Below, piece by piece: positions 44,730 through 53,952 of a DNA stretch of 57,536 nt; the first letter of the stretch is position 1, and every line of letters begins with the position of its first letter. A model generated the notes under the pieces. That model did not search any database. It was given only the letters and a program-made list of their open reading frames with translations, and had not been told where the DNA came from. A program made the position numbers and the translations under genes. Origin of the DNA: an uncultured Clostridia bacterium (GTDB taxonomy: Bacteria; Bacillota; Clostridia; TANB77; CAG-508). Location of the stretch: NCBI GenBank assembly GCA_947623945.1, contig CANQHU010000004.1:1-57536 (forward strand), given 5' to 3'.

Positions 44730-46660
44730 TGGAAAAAGTTAACAATAAATACGGGGCAGAACAAATTCAAGTATTGGAAGGACTAGAAGCTGTAAGAAAA
44801 AGACCTGGAATGTATATAGGAAGTACATCTGTAAGAGGTTTGCATCACTGTGTTTATGAAATCGTTGATAATGGTGTTGATGAAGCACTAGCAGGATACT
44901 GTACAGAAATTAATGTTATAATTGAGCCAGGAAATATTATAAGTGTAGAAGATAATGGAAGAGGAATTCCAGTAGAAATACATCCAAAAACAGGAATTTC
45001 TACAGCAGAAACAGTTTATACTGTTTTACATGCTGGTCGGAAAATTTGGTGGAGATAGTGGTTACAAAGTATCAGGAGGACTACATGGAGTTGGTGCTTC
45101 TGTTGTAAACGCTTTATCTACATGGACGGAAGTTACAATAAAAAGAGATGGCAATTTATATCAAATGAAATTTGAAAAAGGAAAAACAGTTCAAAAGTTA
45201 GAAGTCATTGGAAAAGCAGAAGGGACAGGAACTAAAGTAAGATTCCTTGCAGATGATACCATTTTTGAAAGTTTAGATTATGATTATAGTGTTTTAGAAA
45301 CAAGATTTAGAGAAATTGCATTTTTAACAAAAGGTTTAAAAATAACATTAGAAGATAAAAGGGAGGAAACACCAAAAAAAGCAGAATTTTGCTTTGAAGG
45401 AGGTTTAGTATCTTTTGTAGAATATTTAAACAAAAACAAAGAAAAGTTACATAAATCACCAATATATATAGAAAAAGATGGAGATACTCCAGTAGAAATT
45501 GCAATTCAATATACAACTAGTTACTCAGAAAACATTTATACATTTGTTAACAATATTAACACAATTGAAGGAGGAACTCACTTAGAAGGATTTAAAAGAT
45601 CTTTAACAAAAGTATTTAATGATTATGCAAGAAGTCATAATATTTTAAAAGAAAAAGACCAAAATCTACAAGGAGAAGATATTAGAGAAGGAATTACAGC
45701 AGTTGTTTCTGTTAAAGTAAAAGAACCACAATTTGAAGGACAAACAAAAACAAAACTTGGAAATAGTGAAATAACAGGAATTGTGCAAAGTATGGTAAAT
45801 GATTCTTTATCAACATTTTTAGAAGAAAATCCAGCAGTTGCAAAAGCAGTATTAGAAAAATGTATTAGTGCATACAGAGCAAGAGAAGCTGCAAGAAAAG
45901 CAAGGGAACTTGCAAGAAAGAAAAGTTCTTTAGAAACATCAACATTACCTCGGAAAATTAGCAGATTGCAGTAGCAAAAATCCAGAAGAATGTGAAGTAT
46001 ATATAGTTGAGGGAGATTCAGCAGGACGGAAGTGCAAAACAGGGAAGAGACAGAAAATTCCAAGCAATTTTGCCATTATGGGGAAAAATGTTAAATGTAG
46101 AAAAAGCAAGAGCAGATAAAATTTATGGAAATGATAAACTAAATCCTGTTATATTAGCAGTTGGAGCAGGAATTGGAAGAGACTTTGACATTACAAAAAT
46201 AAGATATGGAAAAGTTATAATAATGGCAGATGCCGATGTTGATGGAGCACATATTAGAACACTTTTATTAACCTTCTTTTTCCGTTATATGAGACCATTA
46301 ATTGAAAATGGAAATGTTTATTTAGCACAACCACCTTTATATAAATTATCTAAAAAGGGAATGGAAGATAGATATTGTTATACTGATGAAGATTTAGACA
46401 AAGCATATAAAGAACTAGAAGAAAAAGGAATAGCAAGAGATCAATTAGCTCTTCAAAGATATAAAGGTTTAGGAGAAATGAATCCAGAGCAATTGTGGGA
46501 AACAACAATGAACCCAGAAACTAGAATACTAATAAAAGTAACTATGGAAGATGCAATAAAAGCAGATGAAATATTTACCCTACTTATGGGAGACGAAGTA
46601 GAACCAAGAAGAGACTTTATACAAGCAAATGCAAAATATGTAAAAAACTTAGATATATAA
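44729..46660 (+). CDS. gyrB: DNA gyrase subunit B, through three CGG +1 sites
   Basis: The ATPase subunit of gyrase. The start follows a perfect AAGGAGG. The frame breaks three times: CGG 45038-45040, 45951-45953 and 46027-46029. Skipping the C each time restores [17 protein letters not shown] (ATP lid), [16 protein letters not shown], and the TOPRIM motif [14 protein letters not shown]. The result is about 642 residues, the normal size, with the C-terminal [16 protein letters not shown] intact. Without the shifts the gene would be split into four useless pieces. No other indel is seen. gyrA does not follow; a hairpin does. Confidence 0.93.
45038..45040 (+). other. CGG +1 shift site 7 (gyrB, ATP lid)
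   Basis: The zero frame reads GGT CGG AAA and stops at 45056-45058. Skipping C45038 gives GGT GGA AAA, the conserved H-A-G-G-K-F-G-G. Confidence 0.9.
45951..45953 (+). other. CGG +1 shift site 8 (gyrB, PGKLADC)
   Basis: The zero frame reads CCT CGG AAA and stops at 45972-45974. Skipping C45951 gives CCT GGA AAA, the P-G-K-L-A-D-C motif. Confidence 0.9.
46027..46029 (+). other. CGG +1 shift site 9 (gyrB, TOPRIM)
   Basis: The zero frame reads GGA CGG AAG and stops at 46117-46119. Skipping C46027 gives GGA GGA AGT, the G-D-S-A-G-G-S of the TOPRIM domain. Confidence 0.9.
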
Positions 46661-46665
46661 AATTT

Positions 46666-46698
46666 AATAGCAGATGGCAAACAAAGCTATCTGCTATT
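46666..46698 (+). terminator. Hairpin after gyrB
   Basis: AATAGCAGAT (46666-46675) pairs with ATCTGCTATT (46689-46698). The T-run is poor, so termination may be inefficient. Confidence 0.6.
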
Positions 46699-47204
46699 AA
46701 TCTTAAAGCTAATAATAATCTCAGCTAAAACTAATATATCTAATATTTAAACCTAATATATATTACTATATAAATAAGCCCGATACCAAACATATTAATC
46801 ATTCACTCGACCATTAATACACCACAAGTAACTATATTCATCCTAAAGCAAGGACTACTAATAAACACTTTGTAAAAAAATATACACTAGATATAAAAAT
46901 AATCTTAGCTCGAATATATTACCTATCATTTGACCGCAGTAGAAAAAAAGAAAAACGAAACACAGCCTACAAACAAATAATATACTCTTATCGCCGACAC
47001 ATTATAATGCAAAACTACACTATAATATATCTTTGTCCGAATACAAATAAACTAACAAAAATCTATTTATACTCTTGGCTCAACTATTATTAACCTTATA
47101 AAAATATTATAAACAAAAATAAAAAAATTATTCAAAAAAATATTAAAAATTTGTCAAAAAAATCCGCTCAGTAAGGATTAATATTGACAACTATCAGTTG
47201 TATA
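46699..47204. other. 506-bp gene-free spacer of unusual base skew
   Basis: No ORF with a start and ribosome site was found. The plus strand has visibly more C than G, opposite to the neighbouring leading-strand genes. Short C-containing words (CCCGATACC, CTCGACC, CCGCAG, TCGCCGAC, GTCCG) are scattered in A/T. No tRNA-like or strong hairpin fold was found. It could be a decayed gene or an unrecognised RNA on the minus strand. Confidence 0.4.
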
Positions 47205-48092
47205 TTATTTGATATCATTATGTTTTTCTTTTCTCTTATCTAATCTTTTTTTATCTAGTTTACTATCATCTAAATATTTATAATTTAATGCATTTTCTTT
47301 GCTAATAACTGATTTTCCTAATTCTTTTTCTAAATTATCACGTGTATTTTTTGCAATTCTTCCGCCACGTTTTGCCATCTCTCTATTTTCTTTTAAACCA
47401 TAAGGTTTATGTTCTTTTACAAGTTCTCTTGTTGCAATTTCTCCTAAATCTGTTAACGCAACTTCAATATCAGTCATATTATCTCTTAAGGATTCTTTTC
47501 TAATTCCTTTATATTCTTTATACTGTGATGCTTTCATTCCAGACCATTCTTGATATATCTCATTAGTAAGTAATCCATATTCGTAATTTTTTGTTATTCC
47601 ACTTTCTTTCCAAACATCAGTCAGTTTAAATCTATCTACTATTCCTGTTAATCTACTTTTTATCCATTTGTCATCATATCCACGACTTCTATAATATTCA
47701 ACTGCTCTTGTTACAGCAAGCTCTGGATTAAATACTTCATCTATTCTTTCACTTCCTAAATTAGCAAGCCAAAGTTTGAATGGCTCTGCTTTGGAACTTG
47801 GTATTGATTCAATCAATCGTAATATTCCTTTTGTATCTAAAACATCTCTTATTCTCATTTTTCCATCTGGTGCCATCATTTTCAACTGACTACATTTTGT
47901 AGTCAGTTCACTACCTTCTTTTTTTAATCTATTTTTTAATACTGACCAATATTTTCTTGGTTCTTTACTATCAGTTAGGGCACTAACAACATCAACAATG
48001 CTAAAATAATATTCCTCTTTTTCAGAGTTCCAAACACTTCTTATTTCTTTTCCTTCAAAAAGATTTGAAATTGTTTCTAATTTATTTTTCAT
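47205..48092 (-). CDS. BRO-N family protein (phage antirepressor-like)
   Basis: A 295-residue protein. The N-terminal BRO domain (VWNSEKEEYYFSIVDVVSALT, then WSVLKNRLKKEGSEL and DGKMRIRDVLDTKGILRLI) spans about 18-110. A second part carries FKLTDVWKESGI and MTDIEVALTDLGEIATREL. BRO proteins are DNA-binding and common in phages and mobile elements, and a chromosomal group of this length is frequent in gut Firmicutes and Bacteroidetes. The target is not known. It is a single gene with no phage genes nearby. The start has AAAAGGATT upstream. Confidence 0.8.
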   Translation of the reverse strand: MKNKLETISNLFEGKEIRSVWNSEKEEYYFSIVDVVSALTDSKEPRKYWSVLKNRLKKEGSELTTKCSQLKMMAPDGKMRIRDVLDTKGILRLIESIPSSKAEPFKLWLANLGSERIDEVFNPELAVTRAVEYYRSRGYDDKWIKSRLTGIVDRFKLTDVWKESGITKNYEYGLLTNEIYQEWSGMKASQYKEYKGIRKESLRDNMTDIEVALTDLGEIATRELVKEHKPYGLKENREMAKRGGRIAKNTRDNLEKELGKSVISKENALNYKYLDDSKLDKKRLDKRKEKHNDIK

Positions 48093-48339
48093 TTATAAAA
48101 TCAATCCTTTTTAAATTTATTATTATGTTCAAATTATAACAACTTTATACACTTTTTTCAACATAATTTTAGCATTTTTTTGGACCTTAAAAAAATATAT
48201 GAATGATATTAAATATATTCTTTTGCTACCTACTGAAATGCACAATAGTAAGAAAAATGTCGAAAAAACACGATGAAAAGTTCTTGACAAAAAATAAAAA
48301 ACAATGTAAAATCATAAAATAAAATAGGAGGTGAAAAAA

Positions 48340-48912
48340 ATAAAAAAAGAATTTAGCACACAGGATTGGATTCCAATAGAACAAATATTAAAAAATGGAA
48401 TCATAAAAACCAAAAATAAATATGTAAAAATTTTAAAAGTCACACCAATTAATTATAATTTAAAATCTGATTTAGAAAAACAAGCAATTTTAAATTCTTA
48501 CAAAATATTTTTAAAAACATGTAATTTTGATATTCAAATTTTAATTCAAAGTAGCAAAGAAAATTTAGAAAAAAATATTTTAAATGTTCAAAAAAATATC
48601 CAAAAAAAAGAAAATAAATATTTAAAAAAATTATCAGAAGATTACATTGAATATATAAATAAAATTAATTCAAATAAAAAATCATCATCAAAAAATTTTT
48701 ATCTAATTATTTCCAAAAAAATTTCCAAAGAACAAGAATTTAACGAATCGTTTGATATGATAAAAAGCGATTTAAAAGAAAAATATTTTAAAATAAAAGA
48801 ATGTCTTTCAAGATGCGGAAATTCTGTATATGAAATAAATACTAAAGAAGAAATATTAAAAATTATTAATTCATTTTTTAATACAAGAAAAGAATTAAAT
48901 TTAAGAAAATAA
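48340..48912 (+). CDS. TraC/VirB4 N-terminal-domain protein 2, apparent AUA start
   Basis: About 190 residues. STQDWIPIEQILKNGIIKTK with YVKILKVTPINYNL matches the N-terminal domain of TraC/VirB4, like the first half-gene at 26355-27593 but without the membrane segment. The only ATG/GTG/TTG nearby is a GTG at 48331, which overlaps the Shine-Dalgarno AGGAGGTG and so is unlikely to be the start. An ATA at 48340 lies exactly 8 nt past AGGAGG. The next gene has the same arrangement. It is followed by the ATPase half after 17 bp. Confidence 0.7.
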   Translation: MKKEFSTQDWIPIEQILKNGIIKTKNKYVKILKVTPINYNLKSDLEKQAILNSYKIFLKTCNFDIQILIQSSKENLEKNILNVQKNIQKKENKYLKKLSEDYIEYINKINSNKKSSSKNFYLIISKKISKEQEFNESFDMIKSDLKEKYFKIKECLSRCGNSVYEINTKEEILKIINSFFNTRKELNLRK

Positions 48913-48929
48913 AAAAGGAGGAAAAAACT

Positions 48930-50750
48930 ATAAAAAATAATACAAAAAAAATAAAAAAACTAGAATTTGAAAAAGGAGCAATTACAGATAAAGATAAAAT
49001 TGCACCATCATATATTAATATAGAAAATCCAAAATATATAGAAATTGATAATTTATTTTATGGAGGATTAATTGTTACAAATTATTATAGAGAACAAACA
49101 GACATATTATTAAAAAGTTTAATAGAAACAAATATTAATATGAACATATCTATATTTTATGAAAAACAAGACAGTTATAAAACAATAAAAGATTTAACAT
49201 ACCATATTGGAAATGTTGGAGTAGAACTAAAAGAAAATAACCAAAATAGAGAAGACATTGACATTGCTGCTTTTGCTTATAATGATGCAAAATATATTAG
49301 AAAAGAAATACAAGTAAATAATGAAGATATTTATTTTTTATATATTTACATAAACATATATGCAGAAGATCCAAAAGAATTAGAATATTATTTAAATAAA
49401 ATAGAGGGAATAACTCAAAGCAAAGGAATGCAAACAAGGAGAGCAAACTTTAGACAAGAAGAAACATTTACTAGTTGTATCCCAATTATGGAAAATCCGG
49501 AAGTTATAAAAGAAGTTGCAAGAAGAAATATATTAACATCTGGTTTAATTTCGACATATCCTTTTATATCTTCTACAATATTTGATGATGAAGGAATTTT
49601 TATAGGAACTAATATTTATAATAATTCACTTGTTTTTGTAGATAGATATAATACAGAAAAATACAAAAATGCCAATATATGCATATTTGGAACAAGTGGA
49701 GCAGGAAAATCTTTTTATACAAAACTTTTAATACTTAGATATAAATTAATTGGAATAAAACAATACATTATAGATCCAGAAAGAGAATATGGAATATTAT
49801 GCGAAAAACTAAAAGGAACACAAATAAAAATAGGACCAAATTCAAATACATATATTAATATTTTAGACATAAGGAAAGAAAGTATAGAAGAAGGAGAAAG
49901 TGGATATTTAGCAACAAAAATAGGAAAATTAATTGGATTTTTTAACTTAGTATTTGGAGAATTAAATGAAGAAGAAAAAGCAATATTAGAAGAAAAATTA
50001 ATTGAAACATATAAAAATAAAAGAATTACATTTGATGATAAAAGTTTATGGAAAGGCAATGAATTTAAAACATCAAAAGACATGCCATTATTAGAAGATT
50101 TATATAATGTATTAGAAAAAGATGAAAAAACACAAAAATTTAAAATAAAATTAATTCCTTTTGTAAAAGGCTCAATGAAATTTTTTAATAATTATACAAA
50201 TATTGAATTAGAAAACGATTTAATTATTGCAGATGTTTATGACTTGGGAGAAGAAAATTTAAAATATGGAATGTATTTATTTACAGATATTTTTTGGGAC
50301 AAAATAAAAGAAAATAGAGAAGAAAAAAAAGCAATTTATTTAGACGAAATTTGGAGATTAATTGGTGTAACATCAAATAAAGAAGTTGCAAGTTTTATTT
50401 ATAAAATTTTTAAAACCATTAGAAAATATGGTGGAAGTAGTGTAGCAATTACTCAAGATATTTCTGATATTTTTAGTTTAGAAAATGGAATTTATGGAAA
50501 AAGTATTTTAAATAATTCTAGCATAAAAACATTTTTTGCATTAGAAGAAGAAAATATAAAAATATTATCTGAATTTGCAAATTTATCAGATAAAGAAAAA
50601 ATAGAAATAAAATCATTAAAAAGAGGAGAGTGTTTAATGTTTGTTGGAGAAAATCATATTTTAACAAAAATAGAATGTTCAGATAAAGAAAAAGAAATTT
50701 TGGAAGGAAATAAAATAGAAAATGAAAAAAATAATAACAGCAATTGGTAA
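48930..50750 (+). CDS. VirB4-type ATPase 2, apparent AUA start
   Basis: About 606 residues from ATA 48930. The first ATG in frame (49140) would cut off clear TraC-like sequence (IAPSYINIENPKYIEIDN, YGGLIVTNYYREQ). No ATG, GTG or TTG exists upstream of that sequence in frame. ATA 48930 is 8 nt past AGGAGG. Walker A is FGTSGAGKSFYTK and Walker B is KKAIYLDEIWRLIG, with a SVAITQDISD motif after it. It is a second VirB4 in this window and more AT-rich than the first. It overlaps the MinD-like gene by 29 nt. Confidence 0.8.
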   Translation: MKNNTKKIKKLEFEKGAITDKDKIAPSYINIENPKYIEIDNLFYGGLIVTNYYREQTDILLKSLIETNINMNISIFYEKQDSYKTIKDLTYHIGNVGVELKENNQNREDIDIAAFAYNDAKYIRKEIQVNNEDIYFLYIYINIYAEDPKELEYYLNKIEGITQSKGMQTRRANFRQEETFTSCIPIMENPEVIKEVARRNILTSGLISTYPFISSTIFDDEGIFIGTNIYNNSLVFVDRYNTEKYKNANICIFGTSGAGKSFYTKLLILRYKLIGIKQYIIDPEREYGILCEKLKGTQIKIGPNSNTYINILDIRKESIEEGESGYLATKIGKLIGFFNLVFGELNEEEKAILEEKLIETYKNKRITFDDKSLWKGNEFKTSKDMPLLEDLYNVLEKDEKTQKFKIKLIPFVKGSMKFFNNYTNIELENDLIIADVYDLGEENLKYGMYLFTDIFWDKIKENREEKKAIYLDEIWRLIGVTSNKEVASFIYKIFKTIRKYGGSSVAITQDISDIFSLENGIYGKSILNNSSIKTFFALEEENIKILSEFANLSDKEKIEIKSLKRGECLMFVGENHILTKIECSDKEKEILEGNKIENEKNNNSNW

Positions 50751-51912
50751 TCCAAAATTAAATGAGGAATTAAAAAAAGAAAATAATTTCGAAATTATTG
50801 GAAAAGACCTTCAATATAAAGAAGCAATTTTAGAAATATTAGAAGAAAATAAAAAAATAGATTTAATTATTATGAGCGAAAATTTATTAGGAAATATTTC
50901 TTTTGAAAATTTATTTGAAAAAATAAATTTAATTAATGAAAAAATAAAAATTATTTTTATTTTAGAAAAAGAAAATAATGAATTAAAAAATATTTTAAGA
51001 AAAAATAATATTAATGAAATTTATTATAAAAATAAAATTAATTTAATTGAATTAAAAAAAATAATAAATAAAAAAGAAAATATTAATTACGAAAAAATAA
51101 TAAATAAAAAAGAAAATAATAATTATAAAAAAATAAAAAGAAAAAATAAAATAATAACTTTTTCTGGAAATGCAAAAAGCGGAAAAACAACATTAGCATT
51201 AGTAATTGGACAATATTTATCAAATTTAAATTATAAAATTTTATTAGTCGATGGTGATTTTGAAAAACATGATTTAAATAGTATATTAAAAAAAGATTTA
51301 AAAATAATAAATAAAAAAATAAAAATAGAAAATAAAATAAAAATTTATAATGTAAAAAAATTAAAAATAAAAAAATTTAATTCAAAAAATAAAATTAATA
51401 TTTTAAAAATAAATAAAAAAATAAATTTATTTACACAAAAAATAAATAATAATTTTTATATTTTTCCAGAATTAAATCAAATAATAAGAAATTATACAAT
51501 AAATACAATTTTACAAATTTTGGAAGAAAAATATGACTTTGTAATTTTTGACTTATCAAAATATAATTTTGGGTTAATTAATGAAAAAATATTAAAAAAA
51601 GCTAATCAAAATTTTTTAGTTACAGATTCTAACCTGTTAGGCGTAAAAGAAATTCGAAGATTGCTAAAACTATATTGTGAAAAGTGGAAAATTAGCGAAA
51701 AGAGTTTACATATTATACAAAACAGATATAGTTGTGGTTACATAAATAGAGAAATAACCTCAAAAGTACTTTCAGTAAAAAATGAAATTTTCTTAATTAG
51801 AGAAGACAAAAAATTTAATTTTTTTATAGATAAATTTTTTAAAAGAAATATTTTATTAAAAAATAAAAATATAAAAAAAGATTTAAAAAAAATAATAAAA
51901 ATATTTTTATAA
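50722..51912 (+). CDS. MinD/CpaE-like P-loop ATPase
   Basis: A 396-residue protein. The N-terminal ~130 residues look like a degenerate receiver/CpaE-type domain (IDLIIMSENLLG). The ATPase domain has FSGNAKSGKTTLALVIGQYL (deviant Walker A, near 148) and ILLVDGDFEKHDL, with FVIFDLSKY later. A very Lys/Asn/Ile-rich middle segment lies between. CpaE/TadZ-type ATPases place pilus and secretion machines at the cell pole. Here it is coupled to a VirB4 gene, so localisation or assembly control of a secretion system is a reasonable guess. Full length, with no in-frame CGG. Confidence 0.7.
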   Translation: MKKIITAIGNPKLNEELKKENNFEIIGKDLQYKEAILEILEENKKIDLIIMSENLLGNISFENLFEKINLINEKIKIIFILEKENNELKNILRKNNINEIYYKNKINLIELKKIINKKENINYEKIINKKENNNYKKIKRKNKIITFSGNAKSGKTTLALVIGQYLSNLNYKILLVDGDFEKHDLNSILKKDLKIINKKIKIENKIKIYNVKKLKIKKFNSKNKINILKINKKINLFTQKINNNFYIFPELNQIIRNYTINTILQILEEKYDFVIFDLSKYNFGLINEKILKKANQNFLVTDSNLLGVKEIRRLLKLYCEKWKISEKSLHIIQNRYSCGYINREITSKVLSVKNEIFLIREDKKFNFFIDKFFKRNILLKNKNIKKDLKKIIKIFL

Positions 51913-51941
51913 AAAAATAAAAAAAGAAAGAAGGAATAAAA

Positions 51942-52667
51942 ATGGAAATAAATAATTTAGAAAAAAATAATAATATTGAATTAAATAATAATTTAGTAAA
52001 TGAAAATACGCAAAAAAATTTTTTGGAAACCACACTTGGAAAAACAATTAATACAGCAGTTGATATTGGAATTAGGGCATTATTACCAGATTTTTTTGAG
52101 GATCAAATTATTAATTTAAAAGACAACTTATTAGAATATGGATTAAAAGATGGAATAAAAAAGACTATAGATGACTGTATAGATATAGGAAAAAGTGCAA
52201 TAGGAATAGTAACTGGCAACTTTGAAAATATTTCTCAAATGCAAAATGCAGTAAAAACAGGAGGATTAATTGATGGAATGTCTTCATTATTAGATACAGT
52301 TGTTGATAAAGTAAAAAATGCAGGTTTAATTAATAGCACAGTTGCAAGGACTATAAAACAAGGAAAAAATGTTATATTAAATAATATGGAAAGTAATATA
52401 GAAGAAAATTTTCAAAAACAATATGATGCAATTGAAAATATAAATAAATATATTGATAATTGGAAAGGATATTTTAATGAAAAAGATTTTATTAATATGG
52501 AAAAAGAGTTTGAAAAAATAGAAAAACAATTAGAAAAAATTGCACCAATTGAAAAAACAATTAATGAAGCAAGAAATGTAGAGTTATTACATAATTTAAT
52601 AAAAAATAATGGTCAAAATTTTAATTTAACACAAGAACAATTGGAATTAGTAGAAAAGTTAAAATGA
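51942..52667 (+). CDS. Unknown helical protein of the second VirB4 locus
   Basis: A 241-residue protein with a polar, Asn-rich N-terminus (1-30). An amphipathic or weakly hydrophobic middle (INTAVDIGIRALLPDFFEDQ; SAIGIVTGNFE) and a charged helical C-terminal half (YFNEKDFINMEKEFEKIEKQ) follow. There is no signal peptide or clear membrane helix. It starts 30 bp after the MinD-like gene with AAGAAGGAAT upstream. I do not recognise the family. It could be a secreted substrate or a cytoplasmic partner of the second VirB4. Confidence 0.6.
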   Translation: MEINNLEKNNNIELNNNLVNENTQKNFLETTLGKTINTAVDIGIRALLPDFFEDQIINLKDNLLEYGLKDGIKKTIDDCIDIGKSAIGIVTGNFENISQMQNAVKTGGLIDGMSSLLDTVVDKVKNAGLINSTVARTIKQGKNVILNNMESNIEENFQKQYDAIENINKYIDNWKGYFNEKDFINMEKEFEKIEKQLEKIAPIEKTINEARNVELLHNLIKNNGQNFNLTQEQLELVEKLK

Positions 52668-52715
52668 ATATATTGAAAAAAGTAAAAATTAATGCTACAA
52701 TAAAGGAGGTAATAT

Positions 52716-52982
52716 ATGCCAATTATTTCACAATTTTATGGAATTATAATAAAAATGTATTTTAAAGAAGGGGAAAAACATCATAAAGAACATATACATA
52801 TTATCTATAATGAATATAGTGCAGTTTATAATTTTGATGGACAAATTTTAGAAGGGGAATTACCAAATAAACAAAAAAAATTAGTAGAAGCATGGATTGC
52901 AATACATGAAGAAGAATTAAAAATTTTATGGAAAAAAATTAAAACAAAAGGTGAATATTATAAAATAGAACCATTAAAGTAA
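52716..52982 (+). CDS. DUF4160 protein
   Basis: An 88-residue protein. MPIISQFYGIIIKMYFKEG, then HKEHIHIIYNEYSAVYNFDG and LVEAWIAIHEEEL are the DUF4160 signature, a small family nearly always paired with DUF2442. The pair resembles a toxin-antitoxin or two-part regulatory module, but the activity is not established. The ATG follows AAAGGAGG. It is followed 12 bp later by its DUF2442 partner. Confidence 0.88.
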   Translation: MPIISQFYGIIIKMYFKEGEKHHKEHIHIIYNEYSAVYNFDGQILEGELPNKQKKLVEAWIAIHEEELKILWKKIKTKGEYYKIEPLK

Positions 52983-52994
52983 GAGGGGATAAAA

Positions 52995-53282
52995 ATGAAA
53001 ATTAATAGAATAAAAAATGTATATCAAATAGAAAATTACATTATAATATGTGAATTTGAAAAAGGAAAAAAGAAATATGATTTAAAACCATTAATTAAAA
53101 AGTACAAAATATTTAAAAAATTAGAAGAGAATAAACAAATATCTAATTGCGTAAAAGTTGATATTGGAGGATATGGTATATCATGGAATGAAGAAATAGA
53201 TATAGCAGCAGAAGAAATTTGGGAAAATGGAGAAGATATATGTTCAGACCAGTTATATTATAATAGTAAAAAAACTTGTTAA
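52995..53282 (+). CDS. DUF2442 protein
   Basis: A 95-residue protein with the N-terminal strand MKINRIKNVYQIENYIIIC, KYDLKPLIKKY in the middle and VDIGGYGISWNEEIDIAAEEIWENG at the end, typical of DUF2442. It is the partner of the preceding DUF4160 gene. The ribosome site is AAGAGGGG. It is convergent with the XRE gene, with an 11-bp gap. Confidence 0.88.
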   Translation: MKINRIKNVYQIENYIIICEFEKGKKKYDLKPLIKKYKIFKKLEENKQISNCVKVDIGGYGISWNEEIDIAAEEIWENGEDICSDQLYYNSKKTC

Positions 53283-53293
53283 AAAATGGAGTT

Positions 53294-53647
53294 TTATAAA
53301 TCATTTATATGCTTTTTGAAAAATACATGAGAGCAATTTATAATGTCATAAAAATATTGAATATTAGCGTCTGAACTTTTAGACAAAATTCGGTTAATTT
53401 TATTTATAGTAGTATTATTTGTTTCGTTACCAAATAAAATATAATCTGTAGAACTTCCAGTGAAGGCAACGATTTTACAAAGAGTTTTTAAACTAAGAGA
53501 ACGTTCACCTCTTTCAATTTGACCTAAGAATACATCAGAAATATCAATCATTTCTGAAAAGTTTTCTCTATTCATTTTTAGATTTTCTCTAATTTCTCTA
53601 ATTCTTTCGCCAAGTTCTAAATTATTAGGTAATTGATTTTCTTCCAT
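53294..53647 (-). CDS. XRE-family regulator, second copy
   Basis: 117 residues, identical to the protein at 9664-10017 except near the C-terminus (HINDL). It is divergent from the VR2 gene and shares the same intergenic region, operator candidate and promoter in inverted orientation. It is part of the duplicated XRE plus variable-protein cassette. The DNA homology ends just after its stop, where the copies have different terminators. Confidence 0.88.
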   Translation of the reverse strand: MEENQLPNNLELGERIREIRENLKMNRENFSEMIDISDVFLGQIERGERSLSLKTLCKIVAFTGSSTDYILFGNETNNTTINKINRILSKSSDANIQYFYDIINCSHVFFKKHINDL

Positions 53648-53727
53648 TTATTAAACCTCCAAAGATATAAAAATATTATATAACAAAGATTAATATAACC
53701 TAATATACCAAAAGAGAAAATAAAAAG

Positions 53728-53742
53728 TATGCGAAAAGCATA
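53728..53742. promoter_or_regulatory. Operator candidate, second copy
   Basis: TATGCGAAAAGCATA, the inverted counterpart of 9569-9583, lies between the XRE gene and the promoter of the VR2 gene. Confidence 0.45.
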
Positions 53743-53761
53743 AAATAATTTACAAAAAGTA

Positions 53762-53790
53762 TTGAAAATTATATATTCTTAAAGTATAAT
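53762..53790 (+). promoter_or_regulatory. Promoter of the VR2 gene
   Basis: TTGAAA (53762-53767) and TATAAT (53785-53790) with 17-bp spacing, identical to the first cassette. Confidence 0.7.
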
Positions 53791-53816
53791 TTTTATATAC
53801 GTTGTTTGCTATTTTT

Positions 53817-53885
53817 ATAAATAGTAGTGAACCTTGAAAATTTAATATCCTTATAAAAAATAAAAACAAGCAGAATACTATTTAT
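53817..53885 (+). promoter_or_regulatory. Leader inverted repeat of the variable-protein mRNA
   Basis: ATAAATAGTA (53817-53826) and TACTATTTAT (53876-53885) can pair in the 5' untranslated leader, about 65 nt before the start codon. The same arms exist in the first cassette. Confidence 0.45.
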
Positions 53886-53952
53886 GAAAATGGAAATAAT
53901 GTAAATAATAAAAAAACAACCAAAAATTAAAACAAAGGAGGAATGTGAAAAA

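Noticed and set aside
40854-46660. Reading the broken dnaA, gyrB, yidC and mnmG as true pseudogenes
   Set aside because: All are essential or core genes, each damaged only by the same one-base change at a conserved glycine, with everything else intact.
49140-50750. VirB4 gene starting at the internal ATG 49140
   Set aside because: It would lose about 70 residues of clear TraC-like sequence, and it has no ribosome site in front.
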